This document shows positions 33,356 through 35,231 of a stretch of DNA of 35,231 bases, one piece after another. The translations under genes and the position numbers were made by a program. Below the pieces are notes generated by a model, which saw nothing but the letters and a program-made list of their open reading frames with translations, was not told the DNA's origin and made no database searches. The stretch comes from Bacteroidales bacterium (lineage in GTDB: Bacteria > Bacillota > Clostridia > Lachnospirales > Lachnospiraceae). Positions within the stretch are counted from its first letter, which is position 1, and each line of letters starts with the position of its first letter. Where the stretch lies: assembly GCA_023664535.1 (NCBI GenBank), contig JAMPFJ010000003.1, positions 106,420 through 141,650 of the forward strand. Direction: 5' to 3'.

Positions 33356-34996
33356 CTACTCGGAAACCGTTTCACCGTCCTGAATCTGTTCTTCCGCCTG
33401 CGGATTATTACCGGTATTATCATTTTCTTCCTCTGTCCCGCTGACAGTAGCAGCGTACCCCGAAATCTGTCTTGCATATTCCGCATCCTCTAAGGCATTT
33501 ATCGCCAATGCCTGTTCAATGCTTATGCCGTAATTATTCTGTAATATACTTCTAATCCGGTCAAAGGAGTACTCTATATCTGCGCCTACCCCTAACTCCT
33601 GTGCCTCTTTCTGATATTCGTAATATTTTGACACACCACGGAGCAGGGAATCCAATGCCTTTTCCTGAAATCCCAGCTGGATATTATTTTCATACGCCTC
33701 ATAAAGACGCTCCACATACATCACTGTATAAATCCGGTCCCTTAATTCCTCCTCCGGCTCCTTAATCTCTACACCGACAATCTCATCATAAGCGCTCCGG
33801 TACTTTTGATTGCCGAAATAGTCTTCCGCCCGCCCAACTGCCTGCGCATAATTGAACTGATTCAACAGCAGGTAAAAAAGAAATGTTCCTCCCAGAAAAA
33901 CGGAGAAAATAAATGCTACTGCCGGTTTATTGAGTTTCTTCTCCGGCTCGGCATTAGCCAGCGCTTCCTGCTTTTTCTTTTCCTTTTTCTCGGCTCTTAC
34001 TTTTTGCTTTTCCTCATTCGCCTTTTTCTTCTCGCCGTCCTTTTGCTCTTTCTTCTCCTGTTTTTGCTCTTTTTTCTCCTGCTTCTTTGCCGCCTTTGCC
34101 GCTTTCTTTTCTTCAATGGCCTTCAATTCTTCCTCGGTCAGTTCATCTTCTTCATCGGGGTCCCCAAATAAAATCTGCATGAATCCCCGTTTCTTTGCAG
34201 GCGCAATATCATCCTGTTCTTTTATTTCTTCCGCGCCGTCTAAAATGCTTGCTCCCGGCTCAGCAGACATTTCCATTTCCTCAACATCACTTTCAGACGA
34301 ACCCTCCATATCCAGCATAGACAACAGAGAATCTAAATCCTCTTCATCCGCGCTGGATAAAGAATCCTCCTGCGGAGCTGCCGGAGCCGGCTGCGGCGCC
34401 TCTTCCAAACCGCTAAAGTCCTCTGCCGGAGCCGGTATATCAAAAGACTGCTCTGCTTCCTGCATAGCCCCCGCATTTAAATCAACGGCAGAATCCTCCG
34501 CCGCCATGCCAGAGTTATCTTCTTCCGACAATAAGCCGTTCAGAAAAGAATCCGTATTAAATGCCTCTCCGCTCTCTGCCTCCGGATTCGGGACATTTTC
34601 CTCCTGGAAATCTCCAATCTGCAAATCACTCTCAAAATCCTTTAGCACATCGCCGATATCGCTGTCTCCTATATCATCTAAATTCGTTATTTCCAGATTA
34701 TCAAAATCAATATCGGAAAAATCCAAATCCCCGATATCCAAATCCGCCAGATTATCTAACCTGTCCAGCTCCTCCATTTGCGCTTCCGAAAAATGCATAT
34801 CTCTGTCGTCAGAAAGCCCGTTTACTTCCTGCTCCAAATTCAAATTAAAGACATCCTCCTGCGACAGTGTATTTTCCTGCTGTCTCCTCTCTTTGTCTCT
34901 TTGCATCTGGTTATCCAAATCATCCTCAAGGTTATGATCAATCTCCTTATCCAAAGAGATTTCATTCAAAAGACTATCAAGATAATTTTCATCCAT
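33356..34996 (-). CDS. Acidic/lysine-rich single-pass membrane protein, unknown function
   Basis: 546 aa in four parts. Residues 1-130 are acidic, with repeated I/L-G-D, D-I/L-D motifs (NLADLDIGDLDFSDIDFDNL). Residues 130-270 are low-complexity, rich in E, P, A and S. Residues 285-350 are a Lys/Glu-rich coiled coil (KKAAKAAKKQEKKEQKQEKK). One membrane helix follows at about 358-380 (PAVAFIFSVFLGGTFLFYLL), then a helical, TPR-like C-terminal domain (YFGNQKYRSAYDEIVGV) with an acidic end. No signal peptide: the N-terminal half is probably cytoplasmic and the last 165 residues outside. It is the first gene of the hisH-hisF unit. No family is recognised. Confidence 0.8.
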   Translation of the reverse strand: MDENYLDSLLNEISLDKEIDHNLEDDLDNQMQRDKERRQQENTLSQEDVFNLNLEQEVNGLSDDRDMHFSEAQMEELDRLDNLADLDIGDLDFSDIDFDNLEITNLDDIGDSDIGDVLKDFESDLQIGDFQEENVPNPEAESGEAFNTDSFLNGLLSEEDNSGMAAEDSAVDLNAGAMQEAEQSFDIPAPAEDFSGLEEAPQPAPAAPQEDSLSSADEEDLDSLLSMLDMEGSSESDVEEMEMSAEPGASILDGAEEIKEQDDIAPAKKRGFMQILFGDPDEEDELTEEELKAIEEKKAAKAAKKQEKKEQKQEKKEQKDGEKKKANEEKQKVRAEKKEKKKQEALANAEPEKKLNKPAVAFIFSVFLGGTFLFYLLLNQFNYAQAVGRAEDYFGNQKYRSAYDEIVGVEIKEPEEELRDRIYTVMYVERLYEAYENNIQLGFQEKALDSLLRGVSKYYEYQKEAQELGVGADIEYSFDRIRSILQNNYGISIEQALAINALEDAEYARQISGYAATVSGTEEENDNTGNNPQAEEQIQDGETVSE

Positions 34997-35039
34997 AAAA
35001 GCACCTCTTTATCTACAAAATTATTAAACAAACATTGTT

Positions 35040-35068
35040 ATTGTAACATACCTTTTTCAATTTAACAA
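35040..35068 (-). promoter_or_regulatory. Sigma-A promoter of the 34996-30877 operon
   Basis: Minus strand TTGTTA (35063-35068), 17 bp, TACAAT (35040-35045), about 44 bp upstream of the 546-aa gene. It probably drives that gene, hisH, hisF, the GNAT gene and the DUF4352 gene as one unit, since no later promoter or terminator is evident. Confidence 0.6.
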
Positions 35069-35174
35069 GAAACATAGGCAATCTGTTTCAAAATTTGTAA
35101 TGTTTCCTTTCCCAATCAGATTAAGGGCTTGCTTTTTCATCATTTTTATTATATAGTATAAGTGTTAATATATG

Positions 35175-35189
35175 ACAGGAGCTTCCTGT
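35175..35189 (+). promoter_or_regulatory. Operator-like palindrome near the right edge
   Basis: ACAGGA-GCT-TCCTGT is a perfect 15-bp hyphenated palindrome that meets TATAAT at 35189-35194. An alternative TATAGT with a poor -35 lies upstream. GGGAATTCC follows at 35204-35212, then GAGGG near 35220. Together they look like the regulated promoter of a plus-strand gene that starts beyond the window. Confidence 0.4.
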
Positions 35190-35231
35190 ATAATTCAAGT
35201 ATAGGGAATTCCAAGAAAGAGGGTTGAGAAA

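Noticed and set aside
33930..34937. Serine-rich plus-strand frame of 335 codons
   Set aside because: It is the antisense reading of the acidic/lysine-rich gene at 33356-34996; composition is an artefact of Glu/Asp/Lys codons.
1..35231. CRISPR arrays, tRNA or rRNA genes, insertion sequences, prophage genes
   Set aside because: No regularly spaced repeats, cloverleaf sequences, transposase motifs or phage structural genes were seen on either strand.

Overview
The window looks like chromosomal DNA of a spore-forming, low-to-mid GC anaerobic Firmicute, most likely a Lachnospiraceae (Clostridium cluster XIVa) relative. The reasons are an alpha/beta-type small acid-soluble spore protein, SpoIIM-, YlbJ- and GerW-like sporulation genes, strong GGAGG ribosome binding sites, TTGACA/TATAAT promoters, choline-binding-type cell-wall repeats, and several gene neighbourhoods also known from Bacillus and Clostridium (xerD-spoIIM, recA-rny, rsmD-coaD-ylbJ-ylbM, rpmB-asp23-fakA-recG, DUF2953-gerW). 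The species assignment is inference. No rRNA, tRNA, CRISPR array, insertion sequence or prophage was seen.

Layout. 1-1,800: rpsO (minus) with its own promoter, a structured leader and a large terminator, divergent from aroC (plus). 1,800-6,800: a minus-strand block with an ABC ATPase, a fused GldF/GldG-type permease and two paralogous secreted proteins with choline-binding-type repeats and CAP-like C-termini. 6,800-12,100: xerD, a spoIIM-like gene behind a sigma-E-like promoter, rny, then recA-recX under a consensus promoter with a LexA box. 12,100-14,950: a membrane diguanylate cyclase followed by a small decayed accessory patch. The patch holds an antitoxin-like ORF, a 5'-truncated gene fragment, a shortened DUF3800 gene and a very short plus-strand transcription unit with a perfect consensus promoter. 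14,950-19,450: tmcAL-ylbJ (plus) convergent on a minus operon of rsmD, coaD and a coiled-coil gene. 19,500-21,500: a GH5 glycosidase lipoprotein and a SASP gene. 21,500-26,130: recG, fakA and asp23 (minus), divergent from rpmB (plus). 26,130-30,800: a minus run holding a LysM protein, an inactive rhomboid with a zinc ribbon, two unknown genes, DUF2953, GerW and a 45-codon membrane protein missed by normal length cut-offs. 30,880-35,000: a minus operon of an acidic/lysine-rich membrane protein, hisH, hisF, a GNAT acetyltransferase and a DUF4352 lipoprotein. 35,000-35,231: a promoter region with a palindrome that probably belongs to a divergent gene beyond the edge.

How the genes fit together. 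Most of the window is housekeeping (translation, recombination and repair, RNA turnover, CoA and histidine/chorismate synthesis) interleaved with sporulation and cell-envelope genes. I see no large novel system. The best candidates for new biology are the short RNA unit and decayed patch at 13,999-14,803, the 45-aa membrane protein at 26,138-26,275, the inactive rhomboid with zinc ribbon at 29,450-30,307, and the sigma-E-like promoter at 8,553-8,582.
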